In this document: positions 53,640 through 61,944 of the stretch, piece after piece | Layout: the number at the start of each line of letters is the position of its first letter | Numbering within the stretch: position 1 is the first letter of the stretch | Source: Alphaproteobacteria bacterium | GTDB lineage: Bacteria > Pseudomonadota > Alphaproteobacteria > Rhizobiales > Aestuariivirgaceae | Length of the DNA stretch: 64,000 bases | Direction of reading: 5' to 3' | Assembly: GCA_024640405.1 (NCBI GenBank) | Contig: JAHEFB010000015.1 | Span: 25,622-89,621, forward strand | Notes under the pieces: generated by a model | What the model was told of the DNA's origin: nothing | Seen by the model: the letters and a program-made list of their open reading frames with translations, nothing else | Database searches by the model: none | Program-made: the position numbers and the translations under genes

Positions 53640-55232
53640 ATGGATGACAAGAAACTGCTAAGCAGGATTCTGGGCGAAAGCCGTACAACCAGACGGGAGT
53701 TCATGGTTGGCGCAACGGCCATGGGTCTGACTGTTGCTGCTGCTTCCAACATGTGGACCGAGGCGCGCGCCGCCGAACCGAAGCGCGGCGGACACATGAA
53801 AGCCGGAATGAACGATAGCAACACGACGGATTCGCTGGATCCGGCAAGTTTCAATGCGACCGGAATGATCTGCATAAGCCGGGCATTTCGCGACAGTCTC
53901 GTAGAAGTTGGGCAGGACAATTCTGCAGCGCCTGGTCTTGCGGAAAGCTGGGAGTCGTCAGCGGATGCAAAAACCTGGCGTTTCAAGCTGCGTAAGGGCG
54001 TTACATTCTCAAACGGAAAATCATTGACGACGGAAGATGTGATCAATTCGATCAACGTGCATCGCGGAGACGATTCAAAATCCGGCGCCAAGGGCGTGTT
54101 TTCAGGCATCACCGATGTCAAGGCTGATGGCAGTGATGTAGTCGTGGTTACACTTGCCGAAGCCAATGCCAGCTTCCCGTTTCTGATGACCGATTACCAT
54201 ATGAACGTTGTGCCAACCAAGGATGGCAAGGCTGATGTGCTGTCAACCGATGGCACCGGTTGTTATCTTCTGAAAGAGTTCGATGCTGGTGTCCGCGCCA
54301 CATTCGAGAAGAATCCGAATGCCTGGCAGGGTTCTGATTTCGGCTATGTCGACAGCTGTGAAATCACTACCATTCTCGATGATACGGCACGTCAGACCGC
54401 GCTGAGCACACAGAATGTCGATATTATCAATCGCCCCGCCCTGAAAACCGTTGGGCTTCTCAAGCGCTTGCCGCATGTGAACGTGGTGGCGGTCAAATCA
54501 AACCTCGCCTTTACCCATCCCATGCGAATGGATGTGAAGCCGTTTGACAACAATGATCTGCGTCAGGCGTTGAAGCATGCGCTGCCGCGGCAGGAATTTG
54601 TTGACAAGATTCTGTTTGGCTACGGCTCCGTAGGCAACGATCAGCCGCTCGGCCCTGCCTTTGCATCATATGACGGTGATCTGACAAATGAGTACGATCT
54701 CGACAAGGCCAAGTCGTTGCTCAAGAAGGCCGGCATGGAAGGTATCAAGCTCGATATGCACTCGGCGGAAACTGCCTATGGCGGTGCACTTGACGCTGCA
54801 CAGTTGTTTGCCGAGCACTTTGCCAAGATCGGTGTCAATCTGAATGTTATCCGTGAAGCCAAGGACGGCTACTGGAACAACATCTGGAACAACAAGCCGT
54901 TCTGCTCCTGCTACTGGGGTGCGCGTCCGGTTGAAGACATGATCCTGTCGATTGCCTATCTCAGCGATGCGCCGTGGAACGATACCGTCATCAAGATGGA
55001 AAAGGTCGACCAGCTTGTGAAAGCGGCCCGCGGAGAACTGGATGATGCCAAGCGCAATGCCATGTACAAGGATGTGCAGATGCTCATCTCCCAAAATGGT
55101 GGTACACTGGTGCCGGCGTTCGGTCAGGATGTTGCAGCAACCAACAAGAAGGTCGGTATTGGCCCGAACATCGGCGGTGGCTGGGAAATGGACGGTGGTC
55201 ACTTCATCAAGCGTTGGTGGCTGAACGCCTGA
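53640..55232 (+). CDS. ABC transporter family 5 solute-binding protein, Tat-exported
   Basis: 530 residues from ATG 53640 (MDDKKLLSRILG), preceded by AGGGTGG; the open frame upstream from 53466 crosses the operator and is rejected. A twin-arginine signal (TRREFMVGATAMGLTVAA, about residues 18-35) leads to the mature chain AAEPKRGGHMKAG. The family-5 lobes are complete and the protein ends FIKRWWLNA, like its paralogue at 29836. It captures the pathway substrate in the periplasm. No permease or ATPase is encoded here, and a strong terminator follows, so it is an orphan component. Confidence 0.9.
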   Translation: MDDKKLLSRILGESRTTRREFMVGATAMGLTVAAASNMWTEARAAEPKRGGHMKAGMNDSNTTDSLDPASFNATGMICISRAFRDSLVEVGQDNSAAPGLAESWESSADAKTWRFKLRKGVTFSNGKSLTTEDVINSINVHRGDDSKSGAKGVFSGITDVKADGSDVVVVTLAEANASFPFLMTDYHMNVVPTKDGKADVLSTDGTGCYLLKEFDAGVRATFEKNPNAWQGSDFGYVDSCEITTILDDTARQTALSTQNVDIINRPALKTVGLLKRLPHVNVVAVKSNLAFTHPMRMDVKPFDNNDLRQALKHALPRQEFVDKILFGYGSVGNDQPLGPAFASYDGDLTNEYDLDKAKSLLKKAGMEGIKLDMHSAETAYGGALDAAQLFAEHFAKIGVNLNVIREAKDGYWNNIWNNKPFCSCYWGARPVEDMILSIAYLSDAPWNDTVIKMEKVDQLVKAARGELDDAKRNAMYKDVQMLISQNGGTLVPAFGQDVAATNKKVGIGPNIGGGWEMDGGHFIKRWWLNA

Positions 55233-55268
55233 TTTCCGCAACACATTCAGACGGATTGACAAAGACTG

Positions 55269-55296
55269 GAGCGGTCCTCACGGGACCGCTCTTTTT
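55269..55296 (+). terminator. Rho-independent terminator
   Basis: GAGCGGTCC (55269-55277) pairs perfectly with GGACCGCTC (55283-55291) around a 5-base loop and is followed by TTTTT (55292-55296). It is 37 bases after the binding-protein stop. It separates that gene from the epimerase gene, although some readthrough would keep them linked. Confidence 0.9.
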
Positions 55297-55389
55297 GGGC
55301 GAAAACCGGGATGCCGATCGGCTTTGGGAAGGTCAGGCCGGATTCAGCCGCGCAGCAGACAGCCTCTGGCTTATCAAGGGAGTATTGAT

Positions 55390-56505
55390 GTGAAAATAAC
55401 CCGCATTGCGATCTATCAGGTTGACCTGCCCATGAAAGAGGGTTCCTACAACTGGTCAACCCAGTCGTTTTCAGCATTCGACAGTACCGTGATAGCCATT
55501 GAAACAGATGAAGGTATCACCGGCTATGGTGAGACCTGCCCGCTGGGTCCTTCCTATCTGGCTGCTTACGCTGAAGGTGCGCGAACCGGCATTGCCAAAT
55601 TGGCTCCTGACCTGATCGGACAGGACCCGACCGAACTTGACTGTATAAATGATCGCATGGACCTGCTGCTGAAAGGTCATCCTTACGTGAAATCAGCCAT
55701 AGACATGGCGTGCTGGGACATTCTCGGAAAGTCGGTCGGCAAACCGGTATATTCGTTGCTTGGCGGCAAGCGGCAGGATCAGGTCAGGCTTTTCAAGGTC
55801 ATCTCCCGGACCGATCCGGACGTCATGGCGGCGCGTGTCGGCGAATACCGCGAACTGGGTTTCAGCCAGTTCCAGATGAAAGTGGGTGAAGACCCGACAA
55901 CCGACATAGAGCGGTTCAGGAAGGTTGCCGCTGCAATGCAGCCGGGTGAAGTCATGGACGCAGATGCCAATACCGGCTGGCGCCAGCATGATGCCATTCG
56001 TGTTGTCGATGCTGTCCGTTCGCTGGCCGGCGAGCACGATATTCGGCTCTACATCGAACAACCGTGCCTGACCTATGAAGAATGCTTGGTGGTTCGAAGG
56101 CACACCAATCTGCCGATGATCCTCGATGAATGTATGGAAAGCCTCACGGTCCTGCTTAGGGGCTACAATGACCGCGCAATGGATCTGATCAATCTCAAGA
56201 TAAACCGCATGGGCGGGCTGACCCGGGCCCGTCAGGTGCGTGACCTGTGCATTTCGCTGGGAATTGTCATGACAATTGAGGACAGTTGGGGCGGTGAGAT
56301 TGCAACTTCGGCCATCGCCCACCTGGCCCAGTCAACGCCATCCGGTTTTCATTTTCAGTCATCGGCATTCCATGAGTATCACACCCTGGCCATCGCTGAC
56401 GGCGGACCGGTTGTTACCGGCGGTTTCATGCAGGCAACTGACGCGCCTGGCCTTGGCGTCGAACCGATCATGGACATTCTGGGCGAACCGGTGTTTGTCA
56501 CCTGA
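55390..56505 (+). CDS. Enolase-superfamily racemase/epimerase (MLE/HpbD-like)
   Basis: 371 residues, start at GTG 55390 (VKITRIAIYQVDL) with AAGGGAG upstream. Both acid/base lysines of the 1,1-proton-transfer group are visible: K164 in FQMKVG and K270 in LINLKINRMGG. Metal ligands are in MDADANTG (about 190-194), IEQP (E223) and LDE (D246). This matches the group that contains N-succinylamino acid racemase, cis-3-hydroxyproline enzymes and hydroxyproline-betaine 2-epimerase. The surrounding demethylase, oxidase and DapA-family genes favour epimerisation of an amino-acid betaine (inference). First Lys of the KxK pair is Gln, as in some members. Confidence 0.88.
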   Translation: MKITRIAIYQVDLPMKEGSYNWSTQSFSAFDSTVIAIETDEGITGYGETCPLGPSYLAAYAEGARTGIAKLAPDLIGQDPTELDCINDRMDLLLKGHPYVKSAIDMACWDILGKSVGKPVYSLLGGKRQDQVRLFKVISRTDPDVMAARVGEYRELGFSQFQMKVGEDPTTDIERFRKVAAAMQPGEVMDADANTGWRQHDAIRVVDAVRSLAGEHDIRLYIEQPCLTYEECLVVRRHTNLPMILDECMESLTVLLRGYNDRAMDLINLKINRMGGLTRARQVRDLCISLGIVMTIEDSWGGEIATSAIAHLAQSTPSGFHFQSSAFHEYHTLAIADGGPVVTGGFMQATDAPGLGVEPIMDILGEPVFVT

Positions 56506-56596
56506 GTGGCTCAAATGCATACCGGAATATGAAGCAGCACAGGACTGATTGAACCTGTGCCGCCTCAAGCATTTGAAATAAAGCGAAAAAATTACC

Positions 56597-57676
56597 CTAA
56601 CTCTGTACGCCTTCGACGTACCAGTTCATCTTGAGCAGCTCCTCGTCGGTCGCGGTTGCACCGGCGGCATATTTCTCGACGCCCTTCTGGTCCTTGATCG
56701 GACCGGTGAACGGGTGCAGCGACCCGTCGGTAATGGCCTTGCGTACAGCTTCGGCGGCCTCAACCACGTTCGCCGGGATCGCCTTGTTGTATTCCGACAG
56801 CTCGACCTCGCCTTCCTTGAAGCCGCCCCAGAACGAAGCCGACTCCCAGGTGCCATCCATAACGTCTTTTGCGCGCTTGACGTAATACGGTCCCCAGTTG
56901 TCGAGGATGGATGTCAGATGCGCCTTGGGGGCGAATTTCGACATGTCCGATGCCTGGCCGAAGGCATACATGCCTCGCTGTTCGGCTGCCTGAAGGGCTG
57001 CCGGCGAGTCGGTGTGCTGGGTGATGATGTCACAACCTTGATCCATCAACGCCTTGGCAGCATCGGATTCTTTCGGTGGATCGTACCAGCTCGACACCCA
57101 CAATACCTTGGTCTTGAAGTCGGGATTTATCTTCTGTGCCGCCAGCGTGAAGGCATTGATGCCCATCACAACTTCCGGGATCGGGAACGAGGCGATATAG
57201 CCGGCAACACCTGTCTTGGACATGTGGCCTGCTATGGTGCCGATGACCGCCCGGCCTTCGTAGAACCGCGCATTGTAGATCGACATATTGGCCGATTGCT
57301 TGAATCCGGTTGCGTGCTCGAACTTGACATCCGGGAACAGTTTGGCGACCTTCAGTGTCGGGTCCATATAGCCAAACGAGGTGGTGAAGATCAGCTTGTT
57401 GCCGTCCTGCGCCAACTGGCGAATGACGCGTTCGGCGTCGGGACCTTCCTTGACGTTTTCAACAAACGTGGTTTTCACCTTGTCGCCGAGTTCCTTTTCG
57501 ATCATCAGGCGGCCCTGGTCGTGGGCGTAGGTCCAGCCATGGTCACCGACCGGGCCGACATAGACAAAGCCGATTTTCAGTGGCTCAGCAGCAAACGCTG
57601 CGGCATCGAGCAGCGACAGTGCCGCGGCCGATGCGCCGGTCAGTTTCACGAATTCACGTCTGTTGAATTTACTCAT
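56597..57676 (-). CDS. BMP-family solute-binding protein
   Basis: 359 residues from ATG 57676 with GGGAGA upstream; the longer frame to 57760 lacks a site. A twin-arginine signal (NRREFVKLTGASAAALS) leads to the mature chain AAEPLKIGFVYVGPVGDHGWTYAHD. The Bmp/Med fold is complete (FATSFGYMDP-like region as FTTSFGYMDPTL, ASFPIPEVVMGINAFTLAA). Relatives bind nucleosides or purines. No permease or ATPase is adjacent. It is in the same orientation as the nitrilase and M24 genes upstream and may be transcribed with them. Confidence 0.9.
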   Translation of the reverse strand: MSKFNRREFVKLTGASAAALSLLDAAAFAAEPLKIGFVYVGPVGDHGWTYAHDQGRLMIEKELGDKVKTTFVENVKEGPDAERVIRQLAQDGNKLIFTTSFGYMDPTLKVAKLFPDVKFEHATGFKQSANMSIYNARFYEGRAVIGTIAGHMSKTGVAGYIASFPIPEVVMGINAFTLAAQKINPDFKTKVLWVSSWYDPPKESDAAKALMDQGCDIITQHTDSPAALQAAEQRGMYAFGQASDMSKFAPKAHLTSILDNWGPYYVKRAKDVMDGTWESASFWGGFKEGEVELSEYNKAIPANVVEAAEAVRKAITDGSLHPFTGPIKDQKGVEKYAAGATATDEELLKMNWYVEGVQS

Positions 57677-57781
57677 TGGGTTCTCCCGGAAAATGTTGCT
57701 CCATCTGCAACAGAATATGACGTGCAAGTTGGTACGCAAGTCAAACCGGCAACTGTCCACGTCAGTTTTAGGCTATTTTCG

Positions 57782-58582
57782 CTATAATTTGCCGGTTTTC
57801 CAGCCAAGTCTGGATTGCAGCGTCGCGAGATCGGCGAAATACGGCAATCGCTGACGGGCAACGGCAACCCGGGACGCCTCCAGATTGGCCGAAATGAGTT
57901 GCGGACCATCGCCGGCGCGAACGACGTCACGACCGTCCGGGCCAACAATGCAACTGGCGCCTGCATACGTGATATCGCCTTCGATGCCGGCATGATTGGC
58001 GTAAAGTGCATAACAGCCGTTCTCAAACGCCCGCGCCGGTACGACCCGGTGCGCGACCTGATCCCATTGTGCACCAAGCGCGGTTGGCACAATAACCACC
58101 TCCGCACCGGCCACACAGGCAGCGCGCACGATCTCCGGAAACTCGACATCATAGCAGATCACGAGCGCACACTTCACGCCGCCCAGTTCGAAATGGGTGA
58201 GCTGATTACCAGGTGCGAAAAAGTCTTCTTCGAACCCCGGCGGAATGGCAAGCTTGCGGTGGTTGGCAACCGGTTTGCCCGCACACGACACGACCAGCGC
58301 GGAATTATACACCGTCTGGTCATCACGTTCCGGGTACCCATAACAAATTGCAGTGCCGGTCTGCCGGGCGAGGTCTGCGACGGCACGGGCAAATGCCCCA
58401 TCTGCAGGTTCGGCAAGATTGTGCAGGTCGCTGCCGACATTGTAGCCCGACATGAACAGCTCCGGGCATACCACCAGATCGAGTTGCTGATCTGCAATGG
58501 CGTTGGCGAGCCCGGCAAACCTCTGCTTAGGGCTTAGACCGGCGCCGTCACTCTGGAAAATGCCGGCCCTGATCCGGCTCAC
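57782..58582 (-). CDS. Carbon-nitrogen hydrolase (nitrilase superfamily)
   Basis: 266 residues with the full Glu-Lys-Cys triad: E41 (VVCPELFMSGYN), K110 (NHRKLAIPPG) and C143 (LVICYDVEFPE). Such enzymes hydrolyse amides, carbamoyl groups or nitriles; N-carbamoyl-amine hydrolases and aliphatic amidases look most alike. Start GTG 58582 overlaps the M24 stop by four bases (GTGA), so translation is coupled to that gene. The pair likely acts on consecutive intermediates of one small nitrogen compound. Confidence 0.92.
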   Translation of the reverse strand: MSRIRAGIFQSDGAGLSPKQRFAGLANAIADQQLDLVVCPELFMSGYNVGSDLHNLAEPADGAFARAVADLARQTGTAICYGYPERDDQTVYNSALVVSCAGKPVANHRKLAIPPGFEEDFFAPGNQLTHFELGGVKCALVICYDVEFPEIVRAACVAGAEVVIVPTALGAQWDQVAHRVVPARAFENGCYALYANHAGIEGDITYAGASCIVGPDGRDVVRAGDGPQLISANLEASRVAVARQRLPYFADLATLQSRLGWKTGKL

Positions 58583-59736
58583 CGGTCAACAACCAGCAAC
58601 TGGCGCGGATATTCGGTCAGATAATCGCAACCGGTCTCGGTAACAACGATACTGTCGCCAATGCGCCCGCCGAGTTCGCCATCGACACTGATGCCCCCGT
58701 CAACGGCGAAGGTCATGCCGGCCCTCAGGATTGTCTTGTCGCCATGTTTCAGTTCGGGGCTCTCCAGATACGCCATGCCGATGGAGCGTCCGGTGCGGTA
58801 ACCGGTGGCATAACCACGCTCGCCGTAGACTTCGTCGGCGGCCTCGGCGATGGATTCCGCCGTCACGCCGGGGCGGATGGCGGCGATGGCCGCCTGCTGC
58901 GCATCAATTGCGGCCTGCTGGATTCTCGCGGCTTCGTCGGATACTTCGAGAATGTGGAACATGCGGTCAAAGCCCAGCTTGTATTGTTTGAACTGCGCCA
59001 TGTTGCAGAAGCAGAAATACACCGGGTCTCCGCGCTGCAGCTGTTTTACGCTGGCCCGGCGATGTACCATCGACGTGTCGCGGCCAGATTGCATGACCTG
59101 CAGATTGTGGATCATCGGCGAGACAAACTGTTCCCAGCCCTTTGCGGTCAGAAAACCCGCCGCCTTGCGGGTACCCGCGTTGATCACCGCCAGGGCAGCT
59201 TCATATTCAGGCGCGTTTTCCGCCAGAGCGCCTTCAGCAGCCGCCATCATGGCACCGGCAATCTGGCCTGCCTGTTTCATGATTTCGATTTCCATCGGTG
59301 ACTTGATCATGCGCATGGCTCCGACCAGCGGCGTGATGTCGGATAATTCAACACCGGAAAGCTGATCGTCGATCCAGTTACGCACGATGATCGGCAAGCC
59401 ATTGCGTTCGATACCGATTGTCCTGTGCGAACTGCCCAGGGTGCGGGCAAGGACATTTTCCCAGCGATTGTCGCCGGCATCTTCCCAGGTGCGCACATCG
59501 GTCACCCACGTCATCGCGCTCACCATTTCGCTTTCCATAAGCGGCGTGATCACGATGGGTTCATCGTCGGCCCGTATGATCAGGAAGGTCGGGCGGCCGA
59601 ACTCCACCGAAAGGTAACCCCAGAAACCGGCGAAATAGGCAATGGTGCTTTCGTCTGTGATCACCGCGATCTCAAGCCCGGCGTCTTTCATGCGGGTCTG
59701 GAACCGGGTAGTGCGGGCACGGGCTTCTTCGAGCAT
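58579..59736 (-). CDS. M24-fold protein without metal ligands, creatinase-like
   Basis: 385 residues from ATG 59736 with AGGAAA upstream. The pita-bread fold is evident, but compared with PepP-type aminopeptidases all five metal ligands are changed: the Asp pair reads VYFC...YKLGFDRMF, the His site reads GRSIGM, the first Glu is Asp in FAVDGG and the last is Gly in RIGDSI. The His of the substrate loop (SMVHRRA) is kept. Creatinase has the same fold with no metal, so an amidinohydrolase or other amide-hydrolase role is more likely than a peptidase. Alignment was by eye. Confidence 0.82.
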   Translation of the reverse strand: MLEEARARTTRFQTRMKDAGLEIAVITDESTIAYFAGFWGYLSVEFGRPTFLIIRADDEPIVITPLMESEMVSAMTWVTDVRTWEDAGDNRWENVLARTLGSSHRTIGIERNGLPIIVRNWIDDQLSGVELSDITPLVGAMRMIKSPMEIEIMKQAGQIAGAMMAAAEGALAENAPEYEAALAVINAGTRKAAGFLTAKGWEQFVSPMIHNLQVMQSGRDTSMVHRRASVKQLQRGDPVYFCFCNMAQFKQYKLGFDRMFHILEVSDEAARIQQAAIDAQQAAIAAIRPGVTAESIAEAADEVYGERGYATGYRTGRSIGMAYLESPELKHGDKTILRAGMTFAVDGGISVDGELGGRIGDSIVVTETGCDYLTEYPRQLLVVDR

Positions 59737-59863
59737 ATGAATTTTCCTGACTGCAGATTGCCTGAAGCTTGAACCTATTGTACCCGCCACCAAAGTCTTT
59801 GCCGAAAACGACATTTCTGGCATAGGATTGTACTCTGCGCGTCAACTCGCCAGGGGAATGTCA

Positions 59864-60628
59864 ATGGCTCAGGCAGCGGTCCGGTCACAAGTTTACAGCG
59901 TCGAGTTTGATGCAGGCAGGCATCACCGCGCCAAGATCGGCTATGTGCTGCTTGCCACCGAGCAAACCATTCAGGACGATGTGATGACCCTGCGGCCAGA
60001 CGGTGTCGGCATTCACATCGCGCGTGCCGCCATTCCCGACAGCATCACCAGTGAGACACTGGCTGCACAGGCGGACCTGCTGGCCGATGCCGCTGCAACA
60101 CTGTTACCGGACGGATCGCTGGATGTTGTGTGTTACGGCTGCACGTCCGGCTCGCTGGTGATTGGCGAAGCAAGAGTGATGGAAGAACTGAACAGGGGGC
60201 AGCCACAGGCCACGGCCACCTCGCTGATTACCGGCGTGATGCGCGCCCTGCGCGCTGTCGGCGCAAGGAAAATCGTCGTTGGCACGCCCTATCTTGACGA
60301 GGTCAACCAGCGAGAAGCGGAATACATGGCGGCTGCCGGCTTCGACATATTGGCAATCGAGGGGCTGAACCTTGAAAAGGACAGCGACATGGTCCGCGTT
60401 ACGCCTGCCTTCATTCGCGACTTTGCAGTATCACTGGACCGGCCGGACGCAGATGCCGTGTTCGTATCATGCGGTGCGCTCAGGACGCTGGACGTGATCG
60501 GCGAAATAGAAGCAGCCATAGGCAAACCTGCCATCTGCTCCAATCAGGCGATGATCTGGGACACGTTGCGGCTTGCCGGCATCGAAGACCGGTTCGACGG
60601 TTATGGGCAACTGCTGGCCGGGCACTGA
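59864..60628 (+). CDS. Asp/Glu racemase superfamily (maleate isomerase/arylmalonate decarboxylase-like)
   Basis: 254 residues from ATG 59864, with AGGGG seven bases before; upstream ATGs in the same frame are less well placed. Two halves each carry a conserved Cys: VCYGCTSGSLVIG (about residue 90) and VFVSCGALRTLDV (about 203). This is the layout of maleate cis-trans isomerase and arylmalonate decarboxylase. It is divergent from the M24-nitrilase genes with a 127-bp gap and probably shares their regulation. Substrate unknown. Confidence 0.85.
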   Translation: MAQAAVRSQVYSVEFDAGRHHRAKIGYVLLATEQTIQDDVMTLRPDGVGIHIARAAIPDSITSETLAAQADLLADAAATLLPDGSLDVVCYGCTSGSLVIGEARVMEELNRGQPQATATSLITGVMRALRAVGARKIVVGTPYLDEVNQREAEYMAAAGFDILAIEGLNLEKDSDMVRVTPAFIRDFAVSLDRPDADAVFVSCGALRTLDVIGEIEAAIGKPAICSNQAMIWDTLRLAGIEDRFDGYGQLLAGH

Positions 60629-60730
60629 TTTCAGACCCTGAAGCAGAAACAAAACAGTTTACGGTTGCGATCACTCCTGTATTGGCCTTCAACTTCATTC
60701 TTAGGCTTCTAATTGAAGGTCCGGACTCCC

Positions 60731-61333
60731 ATGACAATTGAACATCTGATCGCGTTCAACATTGCGCTGCTGGCTGCCATTGCCAGCCCCGGACCTGCAT
60801 TACTGGTCGCAATTCAGACAACACTGAGTTCCGGCCGGGCCTCAGGCATCGCCATCGGCTGCGGAATGGGCCTGATGGCGGCGGTCTGGACATTGATGGC
60901 ATTGCTTGGGCTGGAAGCGGTTTTCCAGTTCGTTCCCTGGGCCTATGCGCTCGTCAGAACAATTGGTGCCTGTTATCTTCTTTAAATTGCATGGGGTATG
61001 TGGCGTGGCGCCCGCAACAAGCTGAAACCAGCGATAAAACCCGCCCGCCAGGCTTTTCGCCAGGGCGTTCTGATCAATGCGACAAACCCCAAGTCGGTGT
61101 TGTTTGCAGCGGCGGTTCTGATTGTCATTTTTCCTGCCGACATGACACTGGCGGCAAAGGGGCTGGTCGTGCTGAACCATCTTGCAATCGAGGTGTTGTT
61201 TTATGCTGCGCTGGCTGTCGGGATGAGTACCAGCGCCGTCAGCAACGGATACCTGAAGGCCAAACTGTATATCGACCGCGCCGCCGCCATTGTGCTGGGC
61301 ACATTGGGGTTACGGCTGTTGGCCGGTCGCTGA
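60731..61333 (+). pseudogene. LysE/RhtB-family exporter gene with in-frame stop
   Basis: The frame opens MTIEHLIAFNIALLAAIASPGPALLV, the typical LysE start with the SPGP motif, and reads to TAA at 60983-60985. Directly after it the same frame continues IAWGMWRGARNKLKP and then two more transmembrane stretches to 61333. Without the stop this is one intact exporter of about 200 residues. A single base change in a codon of the membrane segment explains it. The two parts could in principle give a shortened protein, but loss of function is likely. Confidence 0.85.
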
Positions 61334-61348
61334 ACGAGGAGCTGAACA

Positions 61349-61504
61349 GTGATAGACCAGGCGACGCTGATTGCCTACCTGGCCATCGTGACCGGATTTG
61401 TATTCATTCCGGACCCTGCAACGGTGCTGACCGTTGCCCGGGCCACGGCGTCAGGAGCCCGGCTAGGGCTGGCAACCGGATTGGGTATGACCGTCGGCGG
61501 CTAA
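61349..61504 (+). pseudogene. LysE/RhtB-family gene fragment, 51 codons
   Basis: GTG 61349 has a good GAGGAG upstream and begins VIDQATLIAYLAIVTGFVFI, with PDPATVLTVARATASG resembling the LysE SPGP region. The frame stops at 61502-61504, exactly where the first transmembrane helix pair should continue, and no matching sequence follows. It is a truncated tandem copy directly behind the first broken exporter. Confidence 0.75.
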
Positions 61505-61659
61505 TACCAGATCTCAGTAATAGCGACTCATTTCATGGGATCATGGCGGTTCACTCGGGCAGTTCAGGGTGGCTTTTGGTTGTCTCAACCAAAAAGCATC
61601 CTGATCTTGTGGGCCAAATCCGTCCATCGTCGGTGTTGCGCCTCTCGCGGGATGCACCG

Positions 61660-61932
61660 CTACTCCTCATACGCCTTGCGGGTGATCTGCAGGCCGTAGC
61701 GCTGGATGAACTTGCGCTTGATCTGGCGCACCAGATTGGGCTCATTGTCGGGTTTCAGACCCTCTGCCTCCAGCACTGCCCTGGTGAAATCAATCGCCGT
61801 CACCGGAGACTTTTTTGCAATCAGCTCTTCGCCGCTGAGTTCGTTGCGATAATGCCATTTCGCACAAAGCTCATCGAGCAACATGTCGAGGTCTTCATCC
61901 AGCGTTTTAGCGCGTTGCTGCTTTTTCGGCAT
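61660..61932 (-). CDS. Small conserved-looking protein, family not recognised
   Basis: 90 residues, charged and mostly helical, starting MPKKQQRAKTLDEDLDML and containing IDFTRAVLEAEGLKPDNEPN. GGAAA precedes ATG 61932, and the gene begins 12 bases after the methyltransferase stop, so it is in the same operon. Function unknown; no membrane segment or signal peptide. Confidence 0.6.
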   Translation of the reverse strand: MPKKQQRAKTLDEDLDMLLDELCAKWHYRNELSGEELIAKKSPVTAIDFTRAVLEAEGLKPDNEPNLVRQIKRKFIQRYGLQITRKAYEE

Positions 61933-61944
61933 GTCGGGCGTTTC

